Source: an uncultured Rhodospirillales bacterium
GTDB taxonomy: Bacteria; Pseudomonadota; Alphaproteobacteria; Rhodospirillales; UBA2165
Assembly: GCA_913055735.1 (NCBI GenBank)
Contig: CAJXKD010000002.1
Span: 660,150-724,149 of the forward strand
Direction of reading: 5' to 3'
Length of the DNA stretch: 64,000 nucleotides
Part shown: positions 55,588 through 64,000 of the stretch, in pieces
How positions within the stretch are numbered: position 1 is the stretch's first letter
How the letters are laid out: each line of letters opens with the position of its first letter
Translations under genes and position numbers: made by a program
The notes under the pieces: model-generated
The model's input: only the letters and a program-made list of their open reading frames with translations
The model's database searches: none
Told to the model about the DNA's origin: nothing

Positions 55588-57189
55588 TTATGCGTATAAA
55601 CTCGGCAGGCGCACCGCGCGGTAGACGTCCCAGCCGCGGCTTTCGTCACGGGTATCGATAAACAGCTCGAAGACCTTCTCCGGTGCCGCGTCGCCATTGG
55701 GATCACGCGTGACCTCGACCAAGCGTACGGACCCGATACCGGTGGTTGGGTCCTCGGACACCGCGCCCTCCGGCGTCGCCAGCATGCCGCCGAAGCAGGC
55801 CAGCACGGTGCCTGATTCCGGCAAGGGCTGCGCACCACAAATGAAGGGGCAGTAGGAAGCTTCTTCGCCCGGCCCGCCATAGGACCAAACCTGACGCACC
55901 GTCATGGCCTCTTCGTCGACCTCGAACTCCGCGACGCGGCTGTAGTTCTCACTCGCCGGTAGCGGCGCCTCGAACGGCCAGGTACGGCAATTGCCGTTGT
56001 CGAATAACAGGATCGTCCCCTCGGGCGTCACCAGGGAGTTGTGCTGGTGGAATTGCCAGGTGACGTCTCCGACCGGCTTGAGCAGCTTGTCCGACCAGGG
56101 CGCGTTCCAGCCCTCCGGCGTCCCCAGGATCCACTTCAACGATTTCGTCTTGCGGTCGATCTTCACCACCGCGTCCTGATGGCGCAGCGACAGGATCAAG
56201 GAGTCGTCGCGCTCGTCATGAACGACGGCATTGGCATGGGTCCAGTCGACGGAGTCGACGATGCCTTTGCGTTCCCAATAACCATCGAAAACGCCATAAC
56301 CGAAGCGATAAGGATCGAGACTGTCGAGAAGCTTCCATTCGTCGACGACCTGCCCGTCGCGGGTGAACTCGACGACGACGTCGCCGACCACGGTCGCCGT
56401 CCCCTTGGGCGCGTCCGGGTCGGTATCGCTCGATGGATAGTCGGCCAAGTCCCGGGTCTCGACGCTGAGGACCAGGAAATTGCCATTGGCCATCTCGAAG
56501 ATCTCGTGATGGAAGGACTCGGCCGCGACAGGAAAAAACTTGTCCTCTTTGTGCAGATCGGGCCAGCGGTCGACGGCAATCCACTGATTGATCACATTGC
56601 CGAGCATATCGAATTCGACCGCCCGGTGATCGAAGGTAAGATAGATAAGGTTACCATTGCGAAGACGCTTCACGTCGCCGACGGTTTGGCCGAAATCGCG
56701 GTACCATACCACCTCGCCCTCATCGTCGACGGCGACCATCACGCCGTAGTTCTTGGCCCCCGATTGGGCGGACTTGCGCAGGCCGAACATGGTAACGCCA
56801 GGAGCCATCCGCGCCCGGTCGGCGACACGCAGATCGAGCGGCGGGAAATCCTCCGGCAACGGATCGGTGGCGAATTCAATGACCTCCTCGCCATCGATGC
56901 GGTTGCCATCCTCGTCGAGCGCCGACACCGAAAGCCAATGTGCCCGTCCCGGCCGCATCCCAAGCACGGTGAGTTCGTGGTGGGAGGCGAATGCGTCAGA
57001 CTGCGGAAGCGCCCAAGTCCGGTCACCGTCGCTGATGACGATCTCGGCGCGGCTGGGGATATTGGTGGCAAAGCGAACCTGGCCCGCCAGCGGCGCATAC
57101 CCACTCGGATTGAGCACGAATATAGGGGGTTCCGTAAAAGCGATCTGGATGGGCTCGAGAGCGGCGGCAGTGCCGTGACTTCCTGGCAT
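55588..57189 (-). CDS. Arylsulfotransferase (ASST) family protein without signal peptide
   Basis: The start at 57189 has AAGGAAG upstream and gives 533 residues. An ATG at 57246 is possible. An N-terminal immunoglobulin-like part (PIFVLNPSGYAPLAGQVRFA) precedes a beta-propeller with SFHHEIFEMANGNFLVLS, SVDWTHANAVVHDERDDSLI and LSLRHQDAVVKIDRKT, then FHQHNSLVTPEG. The positions of the E. coli AssT active-site histidines and arginine are filled, including the sulfohistidine-type His in FHQHNSL. ASST transfers sulfate between phenols. Unlike the periplasmic E. coli enzyme, no hydrophobic signal is visible, so location is uncertain. Confidence 0.85.
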   Translation of the reverse strand: MPGSHGTAAALEPIQIAFTEPPIFVLNPSGYAPLAGQVRFATNIPSRAEIVISDGDRTWALPQSDAFASHHELTVLGMRPGRAHWLSVSALDEDGNRIDGEEVIEFATDPLPEDFPPLDLRVADRARMAPGVTMFGLRKSAQSGAKNYGVMVAVDDEGEVVWYRDFGQTVGDVKRLRNGNLIYLTFDHRAVEFDMLGNVINQWIAVDRWPDLHKEDKFFPVAAESFHHEIFEMANGNFLVLSVETRDLADYPSSDTDPDAPKGTATVVGDVVVEFTRDGQVVDEWKLLDSLDPYRFGYGVFDGYWERKGIVDSVDWTHANAVVHDERDDSLILSLRHQDAVVKIDRKTKSLKWILGTPEGWNAPWSDKLLKPVGDVTWQFHQHNSLVTPEGTILLFDNGNCRTWPFEAPLPASENYSRVAEFEVDEEAMTVRQVWSYGGPGEEASYCPFICGAQPLPESGTVLACFGGMLATPEGAVSEDPTTGIGSVRLVEVTRDPNGDAAPEKVFELFIDTRDESRGWDVYRAVRLPSLYA

Positions 57190-57290
57190 CGGGGCTTCCT
57201 TTGATGTTGCAACCGGCGGTCGATTTGATTTTCGCGCCCTAAGCACTGGCCGACCGTCGAATTTACGCGTTGATAGGCGAGTTTCGATCT

Positions 57291-57342
57291 AAATACAATT
57301 TTATTTTTGTATTTATTATTTAATACACATAAAATTATATGT
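57291..57342. repeat. AT-rich double dyad between asst and thrH
   Basis: AAATACAA/TTGTATTT (57291-57298 and 57307-57314) and ACATA/TATGT (57327-57331 and 57338-57342) lie within a stretch that is almost only A and T, very different from the genome average. It sits in the divergent promoter region of asst and thrH. An AT-binding silencer such as MucR or an unknown operator are possibilities. Confidence 0.5.
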
Positions 57343-57467
57343 AATATTTGTCTGAATGACGTGGAAATCCGGGATTTCGCGGCAAAGAATGTATTGGCGG
57401 CCCGGCCAGATATGCTATACCCCGCCGCGTTATCCCGTGCTTGTCCCACTCCCTGGAGTCAGTTCCC

Positions 57468-58076
57468 GTGGAAATCGTTTGCCTGGACCTTGAGGGCGTG
57501 CTGATCCCCGAAATATGGATCGGGGTCGCCGAAAAAACCGGTATCACCGAGTTGCGGGCCACGACCCGCGACATCCCCGACTACGACGTCCTCATGAAAC
57601 AACGGCTTCGTATTCTGGACGAACACAACATTCGCCTGCCCGTCATTCAGGAAGTCATCGATAGCCTGGGACCGCTTGATGGCGCCAAGGACTTTCTCGA
57701 TTGGCTGCGCGCCCATTTCCAAGTGGTGATCCTGTCCGACACGTTCTACGAATTCGCCGAGCCGCTAATGCGTCAACTGGGCTGGCCGACCCTCCTTTGC
57801 CATCGCCTGGAAATCGACGACACCCGCCGGATTGCCCATTACCGGCTGCGGATGAAAGACCATAAACGCCAGGCCGTGAAAGCTTTTAAAGCCCTCAACT
57901 TCACCGTGTTCGCGGCGGGCGATTCCTACAACGATACGACCATGCTGGGTGAAGCCGATACCGGCATTCTGTTCCGGGCGCCCGAGAACGTGGTGGCAGA
58001 GTTTCCCCAATTCCAGCTCACGACGACCTACGACGCCCTCAAGGACGCCTTCATCGCCGCCAGCCCCCGTTTCTAA
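57468..58076 (+). CDS. thrH: Phosphoserine phosphatase/homoserine phosphotransferase ThrH
   Basis: The start is a GTG at 57468 with GGAG upstream, giving 202 residues, the ThrH length. The TTG at 57441 would lengthen it by nine codons. HAD motifs are CLDLEGVLIPE (Asp7 nucleophile, Glu9 at the second position as in ThrH), VILSDTFYEFAEPLMRQLGW and AAGDSYNDTTMLGEADTGIL. ThrH can dephosphorylate phosphoserine and transfer phosphate to homoserine. It precedes the ABC-F gene by 26 bases. Confidence 0.94.
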   Translation: MEIVCLDLEGVLIPEIWIGVAEKTGITELRATTRDIPDYDVLMKQRLRILDEHNIRLPVIQEVIDSLGPLDGAKDFLDWLRAHFQVVILSDTFYEFAEPLMRQLGWPTLLCHRLEIDDTRRIAHYRLRMKDHKRQAVKAFKALNFTVFAAGDSYNDTTMLGEADTGILFRAPENVVAEFPQFQLTTTYDALKDAFIAASPRF

Positions 58077-58102
58077 GCGGGGACACGGCGTAGAGCCCCG
58101 TC

Positions 58103-59974
58103 ATGCTGCAAATCAACGACCTTACTTACCGCGTTGCGGGGCGGCTGTTGTTCGATGGCGCGACCGTCGCCATCGGCAAGGGGCAGAAGGTGGGTCTCGT
58201 CGGCCGTAACGGGACCGGCAAAACGACTTTGTTCCGGCTGATCGCCGGCGACATTTCACCCGACGGCGGATCGATTTCGCTGCTCGGCCGGGCGCGCATG
58301 GGCCGGGTAGCCCAGGAAGCGCCATCGGGACCGCAAAGCCTGCTGGAAACGGTATTGGCCGCCGACAGTGAACTTGCCGCGCTCACCGCCGAGGCGGAAA
58401 CGGCCACCGATCCCCACCGTATCGCCGAGATTCATACACGCCTCGCCGACATCGACGCCCACACGGCGCCATCACGGGCAGCGACGATCCTGTCCGGCCT
58501 CGGCTTCGACGAAGACGCCCAGCAACGGTCCTGCGATTCCTATTCCGGTGGATGGCGCATGCGCGTCGCACTTGCCGGTGCCTTGTTTTCGCGGCCCGAC
58601 CTGCTGCTGCTCGACGAACCGACCAACCACCTCGACCTGGAAGCGAGTTTGTGGCTGGAAGGCCATCTCGCCAACTGGCCGGGAACGCTGCTGGTCATCA
58701 GCCACGACCGCGACCTGCTGAACCGCGTCGTGAGTAACATCATCCATTTGCAAGGCGCCAAGCTCACCTTGTACCAGGGCGGCTACGACCGGTTCGAAAA
58801 CACGCGGCGTGAAAATCTAGCACGCCAGTCAGCCTTGCATAAAAGGCAGTTGGAAGAGCGCCGCCGCATCCAAATCTTTGTCGACCGCTTCCGCGCCAAG
58901 GCGACCAAGGCGCGCCAAGCGCAGAGCCGGCTCAAGATGCTGGAACGCATGGAGCCCATTGCCTCGGTGATGGAAGAACGTACGACAACCTTCGCCTTCC
59001 CCGACCCCGACCCGATGCCGCCGCCGTTGGTCGCCATGGACAATGTTGCGGTGGGTTATGACGGCGTGCCGGTGCTGCGCGACCTCGATCTGCGGATCGA
59101 TATGGACGACCGCATCGCCGTTCTTGGCCCCAACGGCAACGGCAAATCGACCCTTGTGAAGCTGCTGGCATCCCGGCTTACGCCGCTGGAAGGCAAGGTC
59201 GTCAAATCGAGCAAATTGCGGGTCGGCTATTTCGCGCAGCATCAGGCCGAGGAGCTCAACCTGGAAGAAACGCCGCTGACCGTGCTCACACGGCGGCTGG
59301 AGATGACCACGGAGACCAAGGTGCGCGCCCACCTCGGCCGGTTCGGGTTCGGCGCCGACAAAGCGGAAACCAAGATCGGCAATCTGTCGGGCGGCGAAAA
59401 GGCGCGCCTCCTGTTCTGTCTGATGAGTGTCGACGCACCCCATATCCTGCTGCTCGACGAACCGACCAATCACCTCGACGTCGACGCCCGAGAAGCCTTG
59501 GTGCAGGCGCTCAATGCCTATGACGGCGCGGTCATCCTGGTGAGCCACGATGCGCATATTATCGAGTTGGTATGTGACCGGCTCTGGCTTGTCGAAAACG
59601 GTGGCTGCGACCGGTTCGACGGCGATCTTGCCGATTACCGGCAATTGCTGCTCGATCGGGCACGGGACAAGAAGCGCGGCGTCAAGGACGCCAAGGACGG
59701 CGTCAACAAAAAGGCCGGGCGGCAAGCGCGTGCCCAGGCTCGCGAAGCCGTCGCGCATTTGCGCAAGCAGGCGAAGAACGCCGAAACGGCACTCGAGAAA
59801 CTTACCCGGCGGAAATTGGAACTGGAAAACAAGCTCGCGGATCCCGCCCTCTATGACGGCCCCGCCGAAAAGCTCCAGAAACTAACGATGGAAATGGCGG
59901 AGGTAACCCGCGCCATAGAGACAGCCGAAAAGGCCTGGTTGCAGGCCGAGGAAGAACTCGCCGCGGCCGAGTGA
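58103..59974 (+). CDS. ABC-F family ATPase (Uup/EttA-like)
   Basis: The 623-residue protein has two ABC domains joined by a charged linker. Domain 1 contains GRNGTGKTT, DSYSGGWRMRVALAGAL and LLLLDEPTNHLDLEASLWLE. Domain 2 contains GPNGNGKST, GNLSGGEKARLLFCLM and LLLDEPTNHLDVDAREAL. A C-terminal coiled coil (AREAVAHLRKQAKNAETALE to EELAAAE) is Uup-like. It has no membrane part and is expected to act on ribosomes during translation or stalling. Whether it is Uup, EttA or YheS cannot be decided from the reading alone. It converges on the DUF4170-type gene. Confidence 0.93.
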   Translation: MLQINDLTYRVAGRLLFDGATVAIGKGQKVGLVGRNGTGKTTLFRLIAGDISPDGGSISLLGRARMGRVAQEAPSGPQSLLETVLAADSELAALTAEAETATDPHRIAEIHTRLADIDAHTAPSRAATILSGLGFDEDAQQRSCDSYSGGWRMRVALAGALFSRPDLLLLDEPTNHLDLEASLWLEGHLANWPGTLLVISHDRDLLNRVVSNIIHLQGAKLTLYQGGYDRFENTRRENLARQSALHKRQLEERRRIQIFVDRFRAKATKARQAQSRLKMLERMEPIASVMEERTTTFAFPDPDPMPPPLVAMDNVAVGYDGVPVLRDLDLRIDMDDRIAVLGPNGNGKSTLVKLLASRLTPLEGKVVKSSKLRVGYFAQHQAEELNLEETPLTVLTRRLEMTTETKVRAHLGRFGFGADKAETKIGNLSGGEKARLLFCLMSVDAPHILLLDEPTNHLDVDAREALVQALNAYDGAVILVSHDAHIIELVCDRLWLVENGGCDRFDGDLADYRQLLLDRARDKKRGVKDAKDGVNKKAGRQARAQAREAVAHLRKQAKNAETALEKLTRRKLELENKLADPALYDGPAEKLQKLTMEMAEVTRAIETAEKAWLQAEEELAAAE

Positions 59975-59980
59975 GTAACC

Positions 59981-60211
59981 TTATGCCGCCTCCGGGTGAT
60001 CCGGATCCAACAGACGATGCAGATGGACGATGACGTACTTGATATGTGCCTCGTCGATATGGGCGCGGCTGACGCCTTGCCAGGCTTTTTCGGCCTCGGC
60101 GTAGCTCGGATAAATGCCGACGACATCGAGCTTCGAGGTATCGACGAAATCGGTTCCGGCCGGGTCCTTGACCTCGCCACCGAATACCAGGTGCAACAGG
60201 GGTTTGCTCAT
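59981..60211 (-). CDS. Small DUF4170-like protein
   Basis: The 76-residue protein has LLHLVFGGEVKDPAGTDFVD, then LDVVGIYPSYAEAEKAWQGV and AQ-less DEAHIKYVIVHLHRLLDPD. It resembles a small alphaproteobacterial family (DUF4170) of inner-cell proteins of unknown role. It lies 6 bases from the convergent ABC-F stop. No motif suggests chemistry. Family naming is from memory of the pattern. Confidence 0.75.
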   Translation of the reverse strand: MSKPLLHLVFGGEVKDPAGTDFVDTSKLDVVGIYPSYAEAEKAWQGVSRAHIDEAHIKYVIVHLHRLLDPDHPEAA

Positions 60212-60318
60212 TTGATGGGCCTCTCTAATTCTTTTTCTGATCAGATTGCGGCTTGAGAGAGCGTCGCATTCGCGTCACCATACCGGCAAGAGAGAACAGT
60301 GACGCCGAACAACGACGC

Positions 60319-60345
60319 TTGACGCGCGGTTCTCGTATTTAGATA
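60319..60345 (+). promoter_or_regulatory. Possible promoter of the glutathione transferase gene
   Basis: TTGACG (60319-60324) and TAGATA (60340-60345) lie 15 bases apart, shorter than ideal. GAGAGGA precedes the gst start at 60399 at a good spacing. Confidence 0.35.
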
Positions 60346-60398
60346 GCGTTTCCGCCTACGAACAACAAGGTACGTAAGCGTTTACAGAGAGGAATCCC

Positions 60399-61115
60399 AT
60401 GATCGAACTCCATTCCATGCCCACTCCCAATGGGCAGAAAGTGATGATTATGCTCGAGGAGACGAATACCCCGTATGAGCATTTCCTGATCAATATCCGC
60501 AAGGGCGACCAATTCACGCCCGAGTACCTGAAGCTCAGTCCCAACAACAAAATTCCTGCCATGGTCGATACCGACGGCCCCGGCGGCCGCTATACGATGA
60601 TGGAATCAGGCGCCATCCTCATTTACCTCGCCGAAAAGACGGGACAGTTCCTGCCCGCCGATCCCCGCGGACGTTACGATGTCCTGCAATGGCTGATGTT
60701 CCAGATGGGGCATGTCGGACCGATGTTCGGCCAGGCCAACCATTTTCTCAACTATGCCCCCGAAGACGTGCCCTATGGGAAAGAGCGGTATCGCAACGAA
60801 ACGTTGCGGCTTTACAAGGTCCTCGACAACCGGCTCGCCGAGTTTGAGAACGTCGCCCTCGACGACTACACGATCGCCGACATGGCCATCTATCCGTGGG
60901 CCAAATTGTGGGAAACATACGGTCTCGACATCGACGCGCATCCTAACTTCAAGCGTTGGCTCGACGCGACGGCGGCCCGCCCGGCGGTGAAAAAGGTCCT
61001 CGAGGAATCGGTGAAGATTCGCGAGGAGATGAACAAGGACAATGATCCGTCCATCAATATCTTCGACACCAAGCAGAACGCCGAGATGCTGGCTAAGGCG
61101 ACCACCGGCAATTGA
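60399..61115 (+). CDS. Glutathione S-transferase, YghU/Nu-class-like
   Basis: The 238-residue protein has a thioredoxin-like N-terminus: IELHSMPTPNGQKVMIMLEE, KGDQFTPEYLKLSPNNKIPA and MMESGAILIYLAEKTGQFLP with the Glu-Ser pair that binds the glutathione gamma-glutamate. A helical C-terminal domain (WLMFQMGHVGPMFGQANHF, YTIADMAIYPWAKLWETYGL) follows. The pattern is that of Nu-class YghU/YfcG enzymes, some of which reduce disulfide-bonded or organic peroxides. It converges on the histidine-kinase genes. Confidence 0.93.
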   Translation: MIELHSMPTPNGQKVMIMLEETNTPYEHFLINIRKGDQFTPEYLKLSPNNKIPAMVDTDGPGGRYTMMESGAILIYLAEKTGQFLPADPRGRYDVLQWLMFQMGHVGPMFGQANHFLNYAPEDVPYGKERYRNETLRLYKVLDNRLAEFENVALDDYTIADMAIYPWAKLWETYGLDIDAHPNFKRWLDATAARPAVKKVLEESVKIREEMNKDNDPSINIFDTKQNAEMLAKATTGN

Positions 61116-61148
61116 CCGGCGGCGGATATCGGGAGCTTGTGCGGCGGC

Positions 61149-62537
61149 TTAGGCGACGAGGCGCTCCTTCGGGAACCGGAGCGTGACCTTGGTGCCCTCG
61201 CCGTACCGGCTTTCGATGTCCATCGTGCCTTGATGCGCTTCGATCAATCCTTTGGTTAGGGGCAGGCCGAGCCCGGTTCCTTCCTGATCGTTGACGTTGA
61301 CGTTGGCGACCTGGCCGAAGTTCATCAAGGCGCGTTCCAACTGCACGCTCGTCATGCCGATACCGCTATCCTCCACGGAAACCGTCAGTTTGCCGTCCTG
61401 CCCCAAGCGGGCGGCAAGGCACACCTCGCTCCCCCTTTCCGAAAACTTGATCGCGTTGGTCAGGAGATTCACCAGCATCTGCACGACCCGCCGTTCGTCG
61501 GCAATAATCGGCTGGATGTTGGGATCAATTCTTGAAATCAGCGTGATGCCTGCGGCTTCCGCCCATCCCGCGGCGAGCCTGATGGCCTCGCGCGCGGCAT
61601 CTTCGATGGCAACGGCATCATCGTTGAGATTAAGGCGGCCGGCTTCAATCGCCGAAATATCGAGGATGTCGTTGATGAGGTTATGGAGATGGTGCCCCGA
61701 GACAAAGATACCGTCGACATACTCCCGGTACTTGTCGCTGTTGAGCGGGCCGAGCATCTCGTTCTTCATGACTTCGGCGTAGCCGATGATGGCGGTCAAC
61801 GGCGAACGCAACTCGTGGCTCATGTTGGTGAGAAATTCGCTTTTCGACCGGTTTGCCGCATCCCGCTCCAAAAGCGTTTGCTGCAGCTCGGCGGCGCTTT
61901 CGTTGTTTATATTCCAGAAGAAAAAGGCTCCGAGCAGGATCAGCATAACCGCTGACATGCCGGCGACCATTCCGGCGCGGATAAATGGTTCCTGAATTAC
62001 GGCGACATCGATTTTTCCGACAAGCCCTACCCCCGCCGACATGATCGGCTCGTAGGCAGCGACGACCCTGCGGCCGCGAAAATCCATACCGACCATGGAT
62101 CCCATATCGCCGTTGACGGCCCGGCGTTCGACCTCGGCATCCTTTCGGTCATAGGCAATCGGCGGCGGCGCAATGTGACGGCCATCGCGATGAGACATCA
62201 GGAAAACGATCTTATCGTCCTGCCGCTCGACAAGGACGAATTCCACCCCCTTGCCGAAATGCTTACTGGCGAGGTGCGTTTCCCTGACATAGTTGATGAG
62301 ATCCGAGCGCGTCACCCGGTTGGCGCCCGGCAGGATGCTTTGGGTCTCTAGGCTGGCGATCGCCTCGAACGTCCAGGTCTGGCTTTGAACCAGTTTGACC
62401 AACCAGGTTCGCTGCTCATCGAAAGAGGTCCAATAGAGAAACAACATGGAAATCCAAGTCGCCGCGATCGCGACCGTGGCGGTAATCGCCACGAGCAATA
62501 GGAAGCGCACCCGATCACTGGAAAGCCCCTGTATCAC
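61149..62537 (-). CDS. Membrane sensor histidine kinase, tandem paralogue 1
   Basis: The 462-residue kinase has two membrane helices (about 12-37 and 188-210). Between them is a periplasmic sensor domain ending AYEPIMSAGVGLVGKIDVAV. DHp contains SHELRSPLTAIIGYAEVM with His241. HATPase has NLLTNAIKFSERGSEVCLAA, DSGIGMT and EGTGLGLPLTKGLIEAHQG. It is closely similar over its whole length to the gene just upstream, so the two arose by duplication. Its start overlaps the stop of that gene by 4 bases. No response regulator is in the window. Confidence 0.9.
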   Translation of the reverse strand: MIQGLSSDRVRFLLLVAITATVAIAATWISMLFLYWTSFDEQRTWLVKLVQSQTWTFEAIASLETQSILPGANRVTRSDLINYVRETHLASKHFGKGVEFVLVERQDDKIVFLMSHRDGRHIAPPPIAYDRKDAEVERRAVNGDMGSMVGMDFRGRRVVAAYEPIMSAGVGLVGKIDVAVIQEPFIRAGMVAGMSAVMLILLGAFFFWNINNESAAELQQTLLERDAANRSKSEFLTNMSHELRSPLTAIIGYAEVMKNEMLGPLNSDKYREYVDGIFVSGHHLHNLINDILDISAIEAGRLNLNDDAVAIEDAAREAIRLAAGWAEAAGITLISRIDPNIQPIIADERRVVQMLVNLLTNAIKFSERGSEVCLAARLGQDGKLTVSVEDSGIGMTSVQLERALMNFGQVANVNVNDQEGTGLGLPLTKGLIEAHQGTMDIESRYGEGTKVTLRFPKERLVA

Positions 62538-63925
62538 GCGACACGACGATCCCCGGGAAACAGGACTGTTACGGTTGTCCCCTGCCCGTATCGGCTTTGG
62601 ATGATCAATTTACCCTGATGGGCTTCCACGAGCCCTTTCACCAAGGGCAATCCGAGCCCGGTGCCTTCCTGGTCGGCGAATTGCGCGTTCTTCACTTGTC
62701 CGAATTTCATGAGCGCGATCGAGATCTGATCTTCCGTCATGCCGATCCCCGTATCGACGACATCGATCGCAAAGCTGCCATTGTCGTTGGCGTGCGCAGA
62801 CAGGATGACCCGCCCGCCCTCATCGGTAAATTTCGTCGCGTTCGAAAGCAAATTCACGAGGATCTGTTTAATCCGCCGTTCGTCGCCGATCATCGATTTG
62901 ATACACGGATCGACGGACGTCTTGATCGACACACCTTTTTCAGTCGCCCGCGGCAGGACGATACGTGCCGCCGCCTCCACGACTTCCGGCAGATCGAATT
63001 GCTCGTCGCTCAGGTTCATACGGCCGGCCTCGATCGCCGACACGTCGAGAATGTCGTTGATCAAGGCGTGAAGATGTTCGCCCGACGCCCGGATGCTTTC
63101 CACGTATTCGCGATACTTCTGAACTTCGATGGGACCGAAGGTCTCGTCGCACATGACTTCGGCGTATCCGATGATCGCCGTCAACGGGGTCCGCAATTCA
63201 TGGCTCATGTTGGCCAGGAATTCGGTCTTCGACCGGTTGGCGGCGTCTCGTTCCATGAGCGTTTGCTCGAGGATTCTGATGCCGGCATTGTTGATGCGCC
63301 AGAACAGGAACGCGCCGATCAAGATCAGAACGGCGGCAACGGCGCCCGAAGCCATGCCCGCTTTGATGAACGGGAACTGAATGGCCGAGATATCGATCTT
63401 GGCCACCAACCCAAGGCCCGTACCGGCAACCGGCTCATAGGCCGCCAAAACATCGACACCCCGATAATCCGATGCGATGACCGATCCCGATTGACCATCG
63501 ACGGCCCGGCGTACCGCTTCGCCATTTACGCTGTCGTAGGGAATCGGCGCAAGATTCTCGCCATGAACGGATTCACGATGGGAGACACGGAAGACGATTT
63601 CGTCGCCGACGCGCTCGACCAGAACCAATTCAACCCCGGTTCCGAATTCCTGATGCTCGTTATGCGCGGTTCGGACCTGTTCGACGATATCGGAACGGGA
63701 TACTTCGGTATGCCCATGTTCGATGTGTTCGTTTTCGATCCGGGAAATGGTTTCGAAGGTGCGCGCCTGACTTTGAACGAGCTCGACCAACCGCGTTCGT
63801 TGTTCCTCGAACGAGGTGTTGTACAGCAGATACATCGAAATCGAGGTCGCCGCGATAGTCACGGCGGCCATGATCGCGACGAGTAAAAGAAAGCGGTATC
63901 TGTCGCTGCGACCAGCTACTCTCAT
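62534..63925 (-). CDS. Membrane sensor histidine kinase, tandem paralogue 2
   Basis: The 463-residue kinase matches paralogue 1 in layout: helices near 13-37 and 189-210, a periplasmic domain ending AYEPVAGTGLGLVAKIDISA, DHp SHELRTPLTAIIGYAEVMCD with His242, and HATPase with NLLSNATKFTDEGGRVILSA, DTGIGMTEDQ and EGTGLGLPLVKGLVEAHQG. The sensory domains have diverged more than the kinase cores, which suggests different signals feeding a shared partner. It is the first gene of the pair. TTAACCAT occurs on the minus strand just before the start (63937-63944). Confidence 0.9.
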   Translation of the reverse strand: MRVAGRSDRYRFLLLVAIMAAVTIAATSISMYLLYNTSFEEQRTRLVELVQSQARTFETISRIENEHIEHGHTEVSRSDIVEQVRTAHNEHQEFGTGVELVLVERVGDEIVFRVSHRESVHGENLAPIPYDSVNGEAVRRAVDGQSGSVIASDYRGVDVLAAYEPVAGTGLGLVAKIDISAIQFPFIKAGMASGAVAAVLILIGAFLFWRINNAGIRILEQTLMERDAANRSKTEFLANMSHELRTPLTAIIGYAEVMCDETFGPIEVQKYREYVESIRASGEHLHALINDILDVSAIEAGRMNLSDEQFDLPEVVEAAARIVLPRATEKGVSIKTSVDPCIKSMIGDERRIKQILVNLLSNATKFTDEGGRVILSAHANDNGSFAIDVVDTGIGMTEDQISIALMKFGQVKNAQFADQEGTGLGLPLVKGLVEAHQGKLIIQSRYGQGTTVTVLFPGDRRVA

Positions 63926-64000
63926 CGGTCAGCCAAATGGTTAACGATCCCGAGAAACCAGCGTTTCCCCCACCATATAGATTGGTTCTCCGACCCCATT

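Noticed and set aside
62597..63886. 429-codon open frame opposite the second histidine kinase
   Set aside because: Antisense shadow. The kinase on the minus strand has all its motifs.
61149..63925. One histidine kinase broken by a frameshift
   Set aside because: Each reading frame is a complete kinase with its own membrane helices, His and ATP-binding motifs. They are tandem duplicates.

Overview
The window looks like core chromosome of a free-living, motile alphaproteobacterium with high GC (roughly 60%), most like Rhodospirillales or a close relative. This is inferred from several things: nifR3(dusB)-ntrB-ntrC-ntrY order, a MucR/Ros regulator, a fused IspDF, a CBP3-type bc1 assembly chaperone, a RibB carrying a degenerate GTP-cyclohydrolase II domain, and the gene strings yceD-rpmF-plsX-fabH-ihfA-merR-tRNA-Pro and pdxJ-acpS-lepB-rnc-era-recO. 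No rRNA, prophage, transposase or CRISPR array was seen. One tRNA gene (Pro, GGG) is present.

Layout. 1-4.9 kb: nitrogen-regulation operon on the minus strand, with ntrY running off the left edge. 4.9-8.4 kb: a CcsA/YpjD-like membrane protein, ispDF, cutA, a small unknown gene, a candidate small RNA under a CRP-like palindrome, and a small Rieske protein. 8.5-13.1 kb: tRNA-Pro, a MerR-type regulator, ihfA, fabH, plsX, rpmF, yceD and the bc1 chaperone. 13.2-16.6 kb: bamE, the H+-pumping pyrophosphatase and a FliL-like protein. 16.7-23.4 kb: thiL, nusB, ribH, ribB, ribE, ribD, nrdR and glyA, with a highly structured glyA leader. 23.9-31.7 kb: mucR, the branched-chain amino acid ABC operon livGFHM, an unknown lipoprotein, a separate livK, a DUF6898-like protein and hemB.

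31.7-38.9 kb: cheW, motA, motB, an arginyl/leucyl-transferase (ATE/Bpt) and a three-gene TRAP transporter with a terminator between the binding-protein gene and the permease genes. 38.9-49.5 kb: a DUF6314-type protein, bioY, parC, recO, a second unknown lipoprotein, era, rnc, lepB, a GT4 glycosyltransferase, acpS, pdxJ and a DUF2062 protein. The unknown lipoprotein and the glycosyltransferase interrupt an otherwise conserved cluster. 49.5-53 kb: rel/spoT, rpoZ and folK. 53-64 kb: a NYN-domain nuclease-like protein coupled to a type-5 uracil-DNA glycosylase, an AraC-GyrI regulator, an arylsulfotransferase homologue, thrH, an ABC-F ATPase, a DUF4170-type protein, a glutathione transferase and two tandem paralogous histidine kinases.

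Most of the window is ordinary housekeeping DNA. The least ordinary signals are: the CRP-like palindrome centred 41.5 bases before a predicted sRNA start (about 7.87-8.00 kb); the glyA leader with competing ATCGG/CCGAT pairings around a terminator-like hairpin (about 23.45-23.56 kb); a long spaced dyad before dusB; a diverged 25-base direct repeat before mucR; two orphan lipoproteins; and AT-rich dyads near 57.3 kb. All functional calls rest on reading motifs and context. No database search or structure calculation was run.
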